64,000 nucleotides of DNA from Saprospiraceae bacterium (GTDB taxonomy: Bacteria > Bacteroidota > Bacteroidia > Chitinophagales > Saprospiraceae). The notes beneath the pieces were generated by a model. It saw only the letters and a list, made by a program, of their open reading frames with translations. It did no database searches and was not told the DNA's origin. The translations under genes were made by a program, and so were the position numbers. The DNA is taken from NCBI GenBank assembly GCA_019187365.1, contig JABARE010000020.1, positions 90,176-154,175 on the forward strand, in the 5' to 3' direction. Positions 44,894-54,003 of this stretch are shown piece by piece; within the stretch, counting starts at the first letter, position 1; every line of letters begins with the position of its first letter.

Positions 44894-46225
44894 ATGAAAA
44901 AAGTACAACTGGCCAAGGGAACCCGCGATTTTTTACCTGCACAGGCACGCCGTCGCAAATACATTTTCGACGTGTTGGAGCGCAGCTTCCAGCGTTACGG
45001 GTTTCAGCCACTGGAGACACCTGCCCTCGAGAATCTGGATACCCTAATGGGCAAATATGGCGAAGAAGGGGACCAGCTCTTGTTCAAAGTGCTCAACTCC
45101 GGAGATTTTACCCGGGCCCTGGGCGAGGGAGGCATTTCCGGTAAGAGCCTGCGCGAGCTTAGCCTGTTGCTGTGCGAGAAGGGTCTGCGCTACGACCTGA
45201 CCGTGCCGTTGGCCAGGGTCGTTGCCATGAACCGGCACGAGATTGCCCTGCCGTTCAAGCGTTACCAGATCCAGCCCGTTTGGAGGGCCGACAGGCCGCA
45301 GCGAGGGCGTTACCGCGAGTTTTACCAGTGCGACGCAGACGTCCTGGGTTCGGGATCCCTGCTGTGCGAGGCCGAGCTCGTCCAGCTTTACGACGAGGCC
45401 TTTAGCGAATTGGGCATCCCCGTGAAAATTCACATCAACCACCGCAAGGTCCTGGAGGGCCTTGCACAGGAAGCCGGGATTTCCGGTCGCTTTGCCGAAT
45501 TTACCGTGGAGGTCGACAAACTGGAGAAGACGGGTCCGGAAGCATTTGAGCAGGCCCTGCGGAGTCTTGGGTTGGAAGAAGCGGCCGTGCGGCGCGTGCT
45601 GGGGCATTTAGCTGCAAATGACCCGGAGAGAATAGCCGTCAACGATCTCGCTCGCACCGGTGCGGAGGAGATCCTCAGCGTAAAGCGGTTTTTGAGCGGA
45701 ACGCCCCTGAAGAATGAATTGGTTTTCGATCCGGGGCTTGCCCGGGGACTAAGCTACTACACCGGGTGCATTTTCGAGGTAAAGCCCGTGGGTGTGCAGA
45801 TGGGCAGCCTGGGCGGCGGCGGGCGTTACGACGAGCTCACGGCCATCTTCGGACTTCCCGGCGTTTCCGGAGTGGGGATTTCTTTTGGCGCCGATCGCAT
45901 TTACGACGTGCTCACCGAACTCGAACGCTTTCCTGCCCAATTGGGTGGAATGCCCCGGGCCCTGCTGGCACCCCTCAGCGAAGGCGCCCTACTCTATGCT
46001 TTCCGCCTTGCAACGGAACTGCGCAGGCAGGGGATCCCGGTGGATGTCTATCCTGAAGTTGCCCGGCTAAAAAAGCAGTTTGCACATGCCGAAAGGCTGG
46101 AAGTGCCCTACGTGGTCATCCTCGGCGACGACGAGTGCAAAGCGGAAACGGCTCAGGTCAAAGACCAGCGAACGGGCGAACAGCATTGCATTCCCGCTGC
46201 CCAGCTTGCCGGACACCTGGGCTAG
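44894..46225 (+). CDS. hisS: Histidyl-tRNA synthetase
   Basis: 443 residues from MKKVQLAKGTRDFLPAQARR. Class II motifs: KGTRDFLP, LRYDLTVPLARVVA (motif 2 region), QIQPVWRADRPQRGRYREFYQCDAD, GLSYYTGCIFEV (His-A) and GSLGGGGRYDELT with GISFGADRIYDVL (motif 3), plus an anticodon-binding domain from about 350. Follows pheS by 31 bp and may share its transcript. Confidence 0.96.
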   Translation: MKKVQLAKGTRDFLPAQARRRKYIFDVLERSFQRYGFQPLETPALENLDTLMGKYGEEGDQLLFKVLNSGDFTRALGEGGISGKSLRELSLLLCEKGLRYDLTVPLARVVAMNRHEIALPFKRYQIQPVWRADRPQRGRYREFYQCDADVLGSGSLLCEAELVQLYDEAFSELGIPVKIHINHRKVLEGLAQEAGISGRFAEFTVEVDKLEKTGPEAFEQALRSLGLEEAAVRRVLGHLAANDPERIAVNDLARTGAEEILSVKRFLSGTPLKNELVFDPGLARGLSYYTGCIFEVKPVGVQMGSLGGGGRYDELTAIFGLPGVSGVGISFGADRIYDVLTELERFPAQLGGMPRALLAPLSEGALLYAFRLATELRRQGIPVDVYPEVARLKKQFAHAERLEVPYVVILGDDECKAETAQVKDQRTGEQHCIPAAQLAGHLG

Positions 46226-46291
46226 CCCCCAGACCTTTTTGCTAATGGCCAATCGGCGAGGCAGAAGGGGGCGCCGTTTCAATAAATCTTT

Positions 46292-47113
46292 TCATTTTTC
46301 AACATCTGCAATGACGCTAATGCTTACACCCGCAGCACCTTCAGAGGTCCATAGGTCCTGGCTTGTCTTTCGGTAGTAGGTCCTTTTTCCCAAGGCACAA
46401 CAGAACATCAATTCGCCTTCTCCCAGGTCTTTTACATGCTCCAGGGTGATCAGGAAATTGCCCGGGGTAACAATGTTTTTTAAGCTCAAATCGATGTAGA
46501 CCGTTTCCTGAATCTGCAATTTGGGAATGTTGATGTAAATGGGTTGTTTTAATATGTTCTCAAATTCATGATCTCCATTATCCGTGTACACATTTAGGCG
46601 GTAAAATATCGTGTCGTACGTGCATTTGGCAATGTTGATGCATATCCATTTGATGAAAGCGGACTTTTTATTTTTTATCAGCACGCCCAGTTCATATCCC
46701 AATTTGTTTTCGCTAAACCCCGCCTGAAGATATTTTGCTGTGCTTGTTATACCCAATGTTTTTTCCGTAAATTGGACAGGTTTTACCACAACTTCGTCTA
46801 ATTCGTATTGAGTTTCCTGCATTTCCACGAGCTGGTTTCCGCTGAGCAGATCCGATATCTTAATGGAAACCGGGGCGTAACCTATGCAGGAAAACAAAAG
46901 AGTATCTTTTGCGTAAGTGGAGTTGATGTTAAGAGTGAACTTACCCTGGTCATTTCCAACGGTTCCCAAATTTTTACCCAGCACGCCAATGTTAACATAT
47001 GCGACGGGGAATCTGGTCGATTTGTTTATGATATTTCCGGTAACTGTTTGGGCCAGTAGTTGCGGGGTAACAAACAACAAGGCGAACAGGAGAATGCTTT
47101 GATTATTCGACAT
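46292..47113 (-). CDS. Carboxypeptidase-regulatory-like exported protein
   Basis: 273 residues: signal peptide ending LLAQ, then a carboxypeptidase-D regulatory-like domain at about 23-95 (TVTGNIINKSTRFPVAYVNIGVLGKNLGTVGNDQGKFTL, YELDEVVVKP), the module seen at the N-terminus of SusC/TonB-dependent proteins and other Bacteroidota exported proteins. The C-terminal part (about 110-273) is unfamiliar. AT-rich compared with hisS. No partner gene nearby; function unknown. Confidence 0.78.
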   Translation of the reverse strand: MSNNQSILLFALLFVTPQLLAQTVTGNIINKSTRFPVAYVNIGVLGKNLGTVGNDQGKFTLNINSTYAKDTLLFSCIGYAPVSIKISDLLSGNQLVEMQETQYELDEVVVKPVQFTEKTLGITSTAKYLQAGFSENKLGYELGVLIKNKKSAFIKWICINIAKCTYDTIFYRLNVYTDNGDHEFENILKQPIYINIPKLQIQETVYIDLSLKNIVTPGNFLITLEHVKDLGEGELMFCCALGKRTYYRKTSQDLWTSEGAAGVSISVIADVEK

Positions 47114-47406
47114 ATAAGGTCTTTGTAGCTAAATCGGGCGAATCGAAAGTTTGAAGTTTGAATAAGTATGGTTAAATGGAATTTAACTGTTGCAGCTAAG
47201 TGTTGTGCATGAGAATTGCCCGGCAGGAATTGGAATGCCGAGGAGGATGCCCGTTATGGTATCGGTTATACGAGTGGGCCAGGCTCGATTTAATTTTAGC
47301 CAAGACGTTTTTATCGGTTGCACTGTCATATGAATGGCTAAAGGACACCCTTCTGCTGTCCTTTTCGTAGAGATGCCGTGGTTTGATGGTAATGCTCAAC
47401 TTCGGT

Positions 47407-47954
47407 TCATTGGAATCTGTGTGTAAAATTAATTATAAATACTTTTTCTATTACACACCTTTCCATCATTCCGTTGGTATGGATGGCAATGAGGTAATAG
47501 CCACTTTGAAGACTGCATAAATCTAAAGTTGTATGGTTTCCTGAGAAAATATCTTTAAAGTGCTCAATCCCCGTTAAATCAAATACGGAAATACTGTTTG
47601 GTCCAGTTGAATTATTAAGAGATAAAGAAAACGTGGAATGGAATGGGTTTGGAAAAGCATTGCTCCTCACGTGACGACCGATATCTTTCGCTTTGGTGAC
47701 TTGGCAGGAACTGGATAATTTGAAAATTTGTTCCATTTCATTGGAGTCAAGTGAGCGATGGCAAAATCGAACATCATCTATTTTGCCTAAGAAGTGCTTC
47801 CCAATTCTAATATTGTTTTTGGCCTGGGCTATACCAAATTTACCACCGAGGATTGATTCTTGCAAAACGGTGTCTTTGTATAAGAACCAATTCTTACGGG
47901 CACCTCTAATAACCCACTCTTGCGCCAGCCAGACCGCATTGGCTTGCGCGCGAA
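47407..47954 (-). pseudogene. 5'-truncated LamG/T9SS secreted protein gene
   Basis: The frame encodes the end of a concanavalin/LamG domain (QEWVIRGARKNWFLYKDTVLQ, IGKHFLGKIDDVRFCHRSLDSNEMEQIF) followed by a T9SS C-terminal sorting domain (SNAFPNPFHSTFSLSL...LQSGYYLIAIHTNGM). A whole protein would need a signal peptide and the front of the LamG fold, both absent. The frame's 5' end runs into repeat R1 (from 47955), and the nearest Met lies in the repeat. I read this as a remnant cut by the repeat or by a deletion there. Confidence 0.75.
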
Positions 47955-48207
47955 ATGAATTTAGCTTCACAATACTTCGTTGCGGTTCAGTCAGTTATTG
48001 CTCCACATAGCTTCCTTCACCACGCCTCGTCTTGTTTCCCTAAATTCATTCTGGCATCAACAGGGAGTGAAGAGAGGCAGCCCTTTTCATTCTGGCATCA
48101 ACAGGGAGTGAAGAGAGGCAGCCCTTTTCATTCTGGCATCAACAGGGAGTGAAGAGAGGCAGCCCTTTTCATTCTAGCATCAAAAATGGGTTATTCGAGG
48201 GACCCTT
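47955..48207. repeat. Repeat R1, copy 2, with expanded tandem array
   Basis: Same block as 403-533 (shared core TTCACAATACTTCGTTGCGG, flanking ATGAATTTAG/CTAAATTCATTC inverted repeat), then three exact 41-bp tandem units starting at 48047, 48088 and 48129 and a partial fourth at 48170. Each unit contains CATTCTGGCATCAACAGGGA. The length is not a multiple of three, so it is not coding. Confidence 0.88.
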
Positions 48208-48224
48208 AAGTTTATTGCATTCCC

Positions 48225-49841
48225 TTATTGAACTTTTGGCGCAACAAATCCCTCGTGTAAGTGCTGGATCATTTTGCCAAAATGAATGAGCCGCTCCTCA
48301 GAAAACATTGGCCCAACCACCTGAACAGAAACGGGCAGGCCGTCAGAGTTTAAACCTAAGGGGATGGACAGCGCCGGATGTCCTGTTGCATTAAAGCACA
48401 TAGTATAATGGAAATGGTCCCAGTATTCCATTTTGACATCGTCTACCGCCATAGGTTCATGGTTGGGATTTTTGACAAACGCCGGGCCTGGTGTAATAGG
48501 AAGAATCAGGAAGTCATACTCTCGGAAAAACCGTTCCATTGCTGCCCTTAGCGTGTCCCGCCTCATGAGTATTCTATCGTATTCAGCTTTATCAATATCA
48601 CCGATGCGTTCAAGCCCTTCACTCAGATCAATTTTTAGCGGTGTGCCGCTTTCAAATTCTCGTTTAATCAATTGACGTATTAGCCAGGGTTGTTCTGCAA
48701 ACACCATATATGCCATCAGGAGCATGTGCATTTGTCTCATTTCTGCAAAATTCCCCGGTTGGACATTTTCCATCGTCGCACCGCTACTTTTCAATGAATC
48801 AACAAGGGTTTGCAGTTTCTGTTTTACGGTATTTGAGATGGGAATCTTATCATTTCCGAAATGCCATTCATCTAAATAGGCTATTTTGTATTGCGAAAGG
48901 CTTTTAAGCTCATCCACTTTAAGCCATTTATTTTGATTGTACCAAGGCTTAATCATAGCCTCCCATCCAAGTTCGACGTCATCAAGGGTTCTTGCCAGAG
49001 GTCCAGCAACGGCCATAGCGAAGTATTGGTGGTTTCCTGCTGTATCCGGAGAAGATCCATAATTCTTTCCCATACTTCCTTCTGTCGTTTTCAAGCCGTA
49101 AATGCCGCAGAAGCCGGCTGGAATGCGAATGCTTCCGCCCATATCACTGCCGAGGCAGAGCGGGGAAAATCCCGATGCAACGGCAGCAGCACCACCTCCT
49201 GTGCTCCCGCCTGGCACTCGTGTTGCATCATACGGATTGCTTGCCTCAGGATAAATGTCTCCGTTGGTTTGCATGTCAATCAGCATTCTGGGGATGTTGG
49301 TCGTTCCCAAAATAATTGCACCTTCATCAATCCACGCATCTACAGCGAGGGCGTTACGTGGCGCTATGAACCCCTGGAAATTTTCAGAATTCCATGTGCA
49401 AGGCTTACCCTTTACCCAGTATTCCTCTTTGATGCATACTGGTACCCCATGCAAAGAACCAAGTGGTTCGCCCCGGGCCAATTTATTATCAGCTTCCCGG
49501 GCTGCTTCCAAAGCTTCCTGCTCAAATAGCCATACGAAGCCATTGGTTTTGTAATTGTTGTTTTTGATATAGTTAATAAGTTCTTGAGTTACCTCGACGG
49601 AGGATACTTTTTTGTCTCTTATCAAAGAGGCAATCTCCGTTGCAGATTTGAATATGTATTTTCCCTCAACCGGAGAATCAACTTCAGGCTTGCGATAAAG
49701 TTCATCTTGAAGAACTGGCGGTTGGCCAAGAGGTTTTGGCATCAGGGACCATATGTATATCCCCGTTGCGGCGACAATCAGCAGCAGGGCCCCGATTATC
49801 CACCCAGCTAATTTTAACAGTTTTCGGGTTTGAATTTTCAT
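48225..49841 (-). CDS. Membrane-anchored amidase-signature enzyme
   Basis: 538 residues. N-terminal helix (about 12-33) then an amidase-signature domain with the triad K138 (VPVCIKEEY), S213 (PGGSTGGGAAA) and nucleophile S237 (SDMGGSIRIPAG). Hydrolyses amide bonds; the family includes fatty acid amidases and others, so the substrate is open. Promoter seen at 49918-49947. An uncleaved signal anchor would hold it on the periplasmic face of the inner membrane. Confidence 0.9.
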   Translation of the reverse strand: MKIQTRKLLKLAGWIIGALLLIVAATGIYIWSLMPKPLGQPPVLQDELYRKPEVDSPVEGKYIFKSATEIASLIRDKKVSSVEVTQELINYIKNNNYKTNGFVWLFEQEALEAAREADNKLARGEPLGSLHGVPVCIKEEYWVKGKPCTWNSENFQGFIAPRNALAVDAWIDEGAIILGTTNIPRMLIDMQTNGDIYPEASNPYDATRVPGGSTGGGAAAVASGFSPLCLGSDMGGSIRIPAGFCGIYGLKTTEGSMGKNYGSSPDTAGNHQYFAMAVAGPLARTLDDVELGWEAMIKPWYNQNKWLKVDELKSLSQYKIAYLDEWHFGNDKIPISNTVKQKLQTLVDSLKSSGATMENVQPGNFAEMRQMHMLLMAYMVFAEQPWLIRQLIKREFESGTPLKIDLSEGLERIGDIDKAEYDRILMRRDTLRAAMERFFREYDFLILPITPGPAFVKNPNHEPMAVDDVKMEYWDHFHYTMCFNATGHPALSIPLGLNSDGLPVSVQVVGPMFSEERLIHFGKMIQHLHEGFVAPKVQ

Positions 49842-49917
49842 AAATTGATAGGAATGGGTTTAACCTGCAGTGGCGCAGAAAGCTTATGGACTAAACGATT
49901 GAGCGGATTTTAGGACG

Positions 49918-49947
49918 CAAAGCTACAAATTGGCACAGATCTTACAA
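49918..49947 (-). promoter_or_regulatory. Promoter of the amidase: TTG-N19-TAGCTTTG
   Basis: On the minus strand, TTG (49945-49947) and TAGCTTTG (49918-49925) are separated by exactly 19 bp, an ideal Bacteroidota vegetative promoter. Predicts a leader of about 70 nt before the ATG at 49841. Confidence 0.75.
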
Positions 49948-50050
49948 TTATTATATTATTTCAGGAAAGGTTAAAACAAATCCAATTTATTAACTAACGT
50001 CGGTTCAAAAACAGGGATCCGATCACTTACATAAAATTCTTTACAAGCTC

Positions 50051-50081
50051 CATTCTGTCATCAAAATGGATTTATGCGAGA
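50051..50081. repeat. Repeat R1 tail fragment, copy 3
   Basis: CATTCTGTCATCAAAATGGA followed by TTTATGCGAG matches the tail of R1 copies 1 and 2 (CATTCTGGCA-CAAAATGG...CGAG). It lies just downstream of the hybrid kinase stop codon. Confidence 0.6.
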
Positions 50082-50105
50082 TGCTTTTAAGGCGTGTGCG
50101 AATCT

Positions 50106-53000
50106 TTAAATTTCACTTGGCAGGACCCCGAACATTTCCTTAAAGCTCCTCGTGAAATACGACAAACTGCTGTATCCCACCTCCATGGCCACTTCCGACA
50201 CATTTCCTGCACCCTTATCCAAAAGCTCTTTCGCACGTGTGAGGCGAAAGTCGCGAATGAGTTCGTTGGGACTTTTCCCTGTAAGGGCCTTCAATTTGCG
50301 GTGCAACTGGCTGCGGCTGAAGCTTACTGCGTTGGCGAGGTCTTCCACCGAGAAAAACTCGTTATCCATATTCTCCTCGATGGCGGTGGTAACTTTTTCC
50401 AGGAAGCGATGGTCGGAGGACGTTACGGCAACCTCTGAGGGGGATAGGCTGAGGAAACTTTGTGCGTTTGCCAAATTGGAAAATCGTTTCCGCAGTTCCC
50501 GCCGTTGTTCCACCAGATTCCTCGCCCGCACGAGCAGCTCCTGTTCGTCAAAGGGTTTAGTCATGTAGGCGTCGGCGCCCGTTTCGAGACCGGCCAGCAA
50601 TTGCTGCTGACCTGCTTTCGCGGTGAGCAATATGACGGGAATGTGGCTCGTGCGCTCGTCTTTTTTCAGCGTTTCGCAAAGCTTGAAACCATCCATTTCA
50701 GGCATCATCACGTCGGAGATTACGAGGTCGGGGATGCGGTCAAGGGCGGTTTCGAGGCCCTTCTTTCCGTTCTCAGCCGTCAGGATCTGGTACTCGCCCT
50801 TCAGATTTTCTCCAATGAAACTGCGAAGGTCGGGGTTGTCCTCGACGATGAGAAGGAGTGGGTGGTTAGTGGGTTCGAGGCTGTGAGGGGCGAGGTCTTC
50901 CGTTTCTGCTTCACAAGTGGGAAAATGGGTTGGCGAAAGGGTGGCCACACCCATTTCAGCGAACGGTCTGGTGGATATTTCACTTCCGGCAAAAGCCTCT
51001 CGTGTTACGGGCAAACTTACTTTGAACATCGTACCCTTGCCTTGTGCACTTTCAACGCTGATTTGCCCATGGTGCAGTTCGACGAGTTCTTTGACGAGGT
51101 TGAGGCCGATTCCCGTGCCCTTGTCCTCCATGCCTTCTACCTGATAAAAGCGCTGGAAAATTTTATCCAGATCCTCTTTGGAAATGCCTGGGCCACTGTC
51201 CTCCACACTTATTTTCAAGCGGCCGTTTTCCAAAAGTATTTTCACGCTAACACTGCCTTTTACGGGAGTGTACTTAAAGGCATTTGAAAGCAGGTTGACG
51301 ATGATTTTTTCCAGTTTGTCTTTGTCAAAAAAGGCCATTTGTCCTTCTTCGGTAAAGGTGGTCTGGTAATGGATTTGCCGCCGTTCGGCAAGGCTTTCAA
51401 AAGAAAAGGCCATCGCACGGAGGAACTTCACTACATCGCCTTCTGCCACTTGCAGGTTCAACCGGCCGTTCTCCAGTTTTGATAAATCGAGCAGTTGATC
51501 AATGAGCTGGCCAAGACGTTCGGCGTTGCGTCGCATCATGCCGACATGGCGGGCTGGCAGACTGATTTCGGCCGCTTCCCGATCCCGGTGGGAGGGGGCT
51601 TCGAGCACTTTTTCGTTTTGGGAAAAGGCATCCTGCTCACTGGCGGGCAATTGTTCTATTGCTTTTTTCAAGGGGCCTAAGATGAGGGTGAGCGGAGTGC
51701 GAAACTCGTGCGAGATGTTGGCGAAAAAGCGGCTCTTCACGGCATCGAGTTCGAGTACTCTCAGGGCGTCCGATTTGGTCCGTTCATTGAGTTGCATTTT
51801 ATAAGCGAGACCAAAGGTGTAAATGACCATCAATCCCATTTGTCCGATTGACCAGGGATTGAAGAGGGCGAAAACTTCTCTTTCCAGCGAAAGCCCCAGG
51901 ATGGTGAATAAGAGCAGCCATCCTGCTCCAGCCGCATAAATTTTGGCAAGGGTGCTTTTATAAAATCCGATGCGGATGACCAGGGTCAGCACTGCGATCA
52001 CCAAGGCTATCAGCCAAACGCCCGTTTTCTGTTCCCACCCCAGGCCGTAATTGAGGAAAGAAAACACCATGATAAGGACGGCAACCCCAGCCAACCCAAG
52101 CATCAGGCGGTCGAGCAGAAGGGAATGTTGGCGGAGGTTGACAAAGGCCCTGCCAAACAAAATGAACCAGAAAAAAGTTCCGATGGTCAGAAAAATCCAG
52201 ATGTACTCTGCGAGCCATGGGCTTTGTGGGATAAACCAACTGACAAAAAGCAGCTCCGGGTGAATGAGGCTGTAATGCGCCATGAGTAATGTGCAGAAAA
52301 TGCTGAAAAACAGGTTGGCGGAATCGCGACCAGCCAGGTAAAAGAAAAAACACAACATGGCCAGGATGCCCGTTACCCCCATGTGGGTGCCCATGAGTGT
52401 AGACATGTTCGATTTTCCAAAGGGGATTTCCAGGGAAGAGGGTCGCAATTCGAGGGAAAGCGCGGCAGGGTTGCCTTTTGGATTGTGGACCCTCACGAAT
52501 ACCGTTGCCGTATCGCCTTTTTTCAGGGCAAAGGGCAGGGCGTTGGTCAGCGGCTGCAAATAGACTTTGCGCTGGTTTTTTGGCAGCAGGAAGCCGTCGC
52601 GGTGGTGAGTCGTCTCGCCGTTTTGTAGGGTGAACCAGACATCCACGTATTCATTTCCCGCTGCATATTCTGAGCGGCCCGGCAATTTTTTGTTAAAGGG
52701 GTTTTTTAGCAAAAGCATCCAATCGTCCAGGCTGTCCAGTGCGGCGATTTGCGTTTTCAGCCAAAATACTCTGTGGAGCGATTTTCGTACAACCGGCGTT
52801 TCCAGCGCATGGAATTTTTCCTGAAAACCCAGCTTGCGCACCACTTCAAAAGTCAGCGCCTCTGTGCTATCTGCAAACACCAGCGTATGCGGGTCTAGCG
52901 GGTACGCGCGCAGTGCGTTTTCGACGGACACAATGCAGCACGGTTGCGCTTTGAGTGCCGGTGCCAAACAAAGGAGCAATAGAGCGAGTTGTGTTTTCAT
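50106..53000 (-). CDS. One-component hybrid histidine kinase/response regulator (AraC output)
   Basis: 964 residues from MKTQLALLLLCLAPALKA. Signal peptide, 7TMR-DISM extracellular domain (about 20-190), seven membrane helices (about 205-400), HisKA with H431 in ISHEFRTPL, HATPase (NLLSNAFKYTP, DSGPGIS, GTGIGLNLVKEL), receiver with D763 in ISDVMMPEMDG, and a C-terminal AraC/XylS DNA-binding domain (about 865-964, AVSFSRSQLHRKLKALTGKSPNE). The whole phosphorelay and DNA binding sit in one chain. An inverted repeat at 53068-53100 lies 68 bp upstream of the start and may be its operator. Confidence 0.93.
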   Translation of the reverse strand: MKTQLALLLLCLAPALKAQPCCIVSVENALRAYPLDPHTLVFADSTEALTFEVVRKLGFQEKFHALETPVVRKSLHRVFWLKTQIAALDSLDDWMLLLKNPFNKKLPGRSEYAAGNEYVDVWFTLQNGETTHHRDGFLLPKNQRKVYLQPLTNALPFALKKGDTATVFVRVHNPKGNPAALSLELRPSSLEIPFGKSNMSTLMGTHMGVTGILAMLCFFFYLAGRDSANLFFSIFCTLLMAHYSLIHPELLFVSWFIPQSPWLAEYIWIFLTIGTFFWFILFGRAFVNLRQHSLLLDRLMLGLAGVAVLIMVFSFLNYGLGWEQKTGVWLIALVIAVLTLVIRIGFYKSTLAKIYAAGAGWLLLFTILGLSLEREVFALFNPWSIGQMGLMVIYTFGLAYKMQLNERTKSDALRVLELDAVKSRFFANISHEFRTPLTLILGPLKKAIEQLPASEQDAFSQNEKVLEAPSHRDREAAEISLPARHVGMMRRNAERLGQLIDQLLDLSKLENGRLNLQVAEGDVVKFLRAMAFSFESLAERRQIHYQTTFTEEGQMAFFDKDKLEKIIVNLLSNAFKYTPVKGSVSVKILLENGRLKISVEDSGPGISKEDLDKIFQRFYQVEGMEDKGTGIGLNLVKELVELHHGQISVESAQGKGTMFKVSLPVTREAFAGSEISTRPFAEMGVATLSPTHFPTCEAETEDLAPHSLEPTNHPLLLIVEDNPDLRSFIGENLKGEYQILTAENGKKGLETALDRIPDLVISDVMMPEMDGFKLCETLKKDERTSHIPVILLTAKAGQQQLLAGLETGADAYMTKPFDEQELLVRARNLVEQRRELRKRFSNLANAQSFLSLSPSEVAVTSSDHRFLEKVTTAIEENMDNEFFSVEDLANAVSFSRSQLHRKLKALTGKSPNELIRDFRLTRAKELLDKGAGNVSEVAMEVGYSSLSYFTRSFKEMFGVLPSEI

Positions 53001-53067
53001 GGCGCATGGCATTGTTCGAGGAGCCCTCATGTGAAAGATAAATCGCGGGATGGTTGATCTGGGGTGT

Positions 53068-53100
53068 ACATCGTGGTGAAATTACAATTCACCACGATGT
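53068..53100. promoter_or_regulatory. 13-bp perfect inverted repeat upstream of the hybrid kinase
   Basis: ACATCGTGGTGAA (53068-53080), a 7-nt spacer, and its complement (53088-53100). Sits between the SnoaL-like gene's stop (53121, minus) and the kinase start (53000). Symmetry suits a dimeric regulator site; the lack of a T-run argues against a simple terminator. Confidence 0.5.
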
Positions 53101-53120
53101 TACGCTAACTTTACCTGTAC

Positions 53121-53672
53121 CTACCTGTACCAGCCGGGAAAATTCTGTTTTGCACAGGCTAAAATCTCTTCCTGTGTGGGTTCCGGTTTGTGCAAAATCT
53201 CGTCGTACTCAATATTGAGGTTGTGGAAGGAGGAGATTTCCCAGGTGCCACCATTTTTCAGCATGAGCATGGTGATGAGCAGTTGGGGGAAAGCAGGTGC
53301 TGACGCTTCCCCTTGCCTCGTGTTGAGCAAGGTATGCACCATGGCCACGTCGTGTTTTACGAAGCTGATTTTGTCAACTTTCATTTGCAGGTACATGGTC
53401 TTGTAGATGCCATCGAACAGCCCCTGATGAATTTGGCCGTTTAAGGCCCTGTTGACCTGCGGCATATACAAGCCGTTCCATACCACGAGGGAGTGGTCGT
53501 GTGCAAAATGGGCGGCGAAAGCCTCGCCACTCTTGGTGTTCCAGCCTTTCTCCATGTCAGAAACGATCTGGCGGATGGCCTTCTCATCAAGAGAAGTTTT
53601 GGTCTGTGAAACGGCAAGGGTTGTCTGTAGTGTGCAGAGTGTGAGGATCAGGAAAAATTTCGTTGATTTCAT
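53121..53672 (-). CDS. Exported SnoaL/DUF4440-like protein
   Basis: 183 residues: signal peptide (1-20, ending LAVS), then an NTF2-like domain: IRQIVSDMEKGWNTKSGEAFAAHFAHDHSLVVWNG, HTLLNTRQGEA and GTWEISSFHNLNI. SnoaL/DUF4440 cone folds are usually small-molecule binders or cyclases; the active residues of known enzymes are not conserved here. Transcribed toward the hybrid kinase gene; a shared unit is possible but the inverted repeat between them suggests separate control. Confidence 0.8.
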   Translation of the reverse strand: MKSTKFFLILTLCTLQTTLAVSQTKTSLDEKAIRQIVSDMEKGWNTKSGEAFAAHFAHDHSLVVWNGLYMPQVNRALNGQIHQGLFDGIYKTMYLQMKVDKISFVKHDVAMVHTLLNTRQGEASAPAFPQLLITMLMLKNGGTWEISSFHNLNIEYDEILHKPEPTQEEILACAKQNFPGWYR

Positions 53673-53697
53673 GATTAAACTATTTTAAGATATTGGG

Positions 53698-53922
53698 TTA
53701 CTGGTTTGTGGTTTTAACTGATTTCATCCGGGATTGGGTCACCTTGCAGCAAAGAGCCAGGCTGACGGGTATGAAAATCTGCAGAGCGCTGCCCCGAGCG
53801 CATTCGAAGAACCGTCGATCCCGTGTGTTCACGTTGGCAAAACCAAAGGGAGGTTCATCATGAGCGACGGGCTCAGCATGAAGCTTGCGCACGGAAAGCA
53901 GTTTCAAATTGTTCGATCTCAT
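53698..53922 (-). CDS. Doubtful small ORF with leader-like N-terminus
   Basis: 74 residues if started at MRSNNLKLLSVRKLHAEPV. The basic, Leu-spaced N-terminus loosely recalls Bacteroidota RiPP-type leader peptides and the C-terminal half contains three Cys, but no modification or export gene is nearby and the composition could be chance. It occupies the 331-bp gap between two real genes, where nothing else was seen. Low confidence. Confidence 0.2.
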   Translation of the reverse strand: MRSNNLKLLSVRKLHAEPVAHDEPPFGFANVNTRDRRFFECARGSALQIFIPVSLALCCKVTQSRMKSVKTTNQ

Positions 53923-54003
53923 GGTTGACATGATTTTAGCAAGATGATGCGGCCGGGCAGTTGGGGGGAGCAGATCGCCTGACACATCACTGCTGTAAAT
54001 TGA

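Noticed and set aside
48047..48183. CRISPR-like array
   Set aside because: The 41-bp units are directly adjacent with no spacers, and no cas gene is present.
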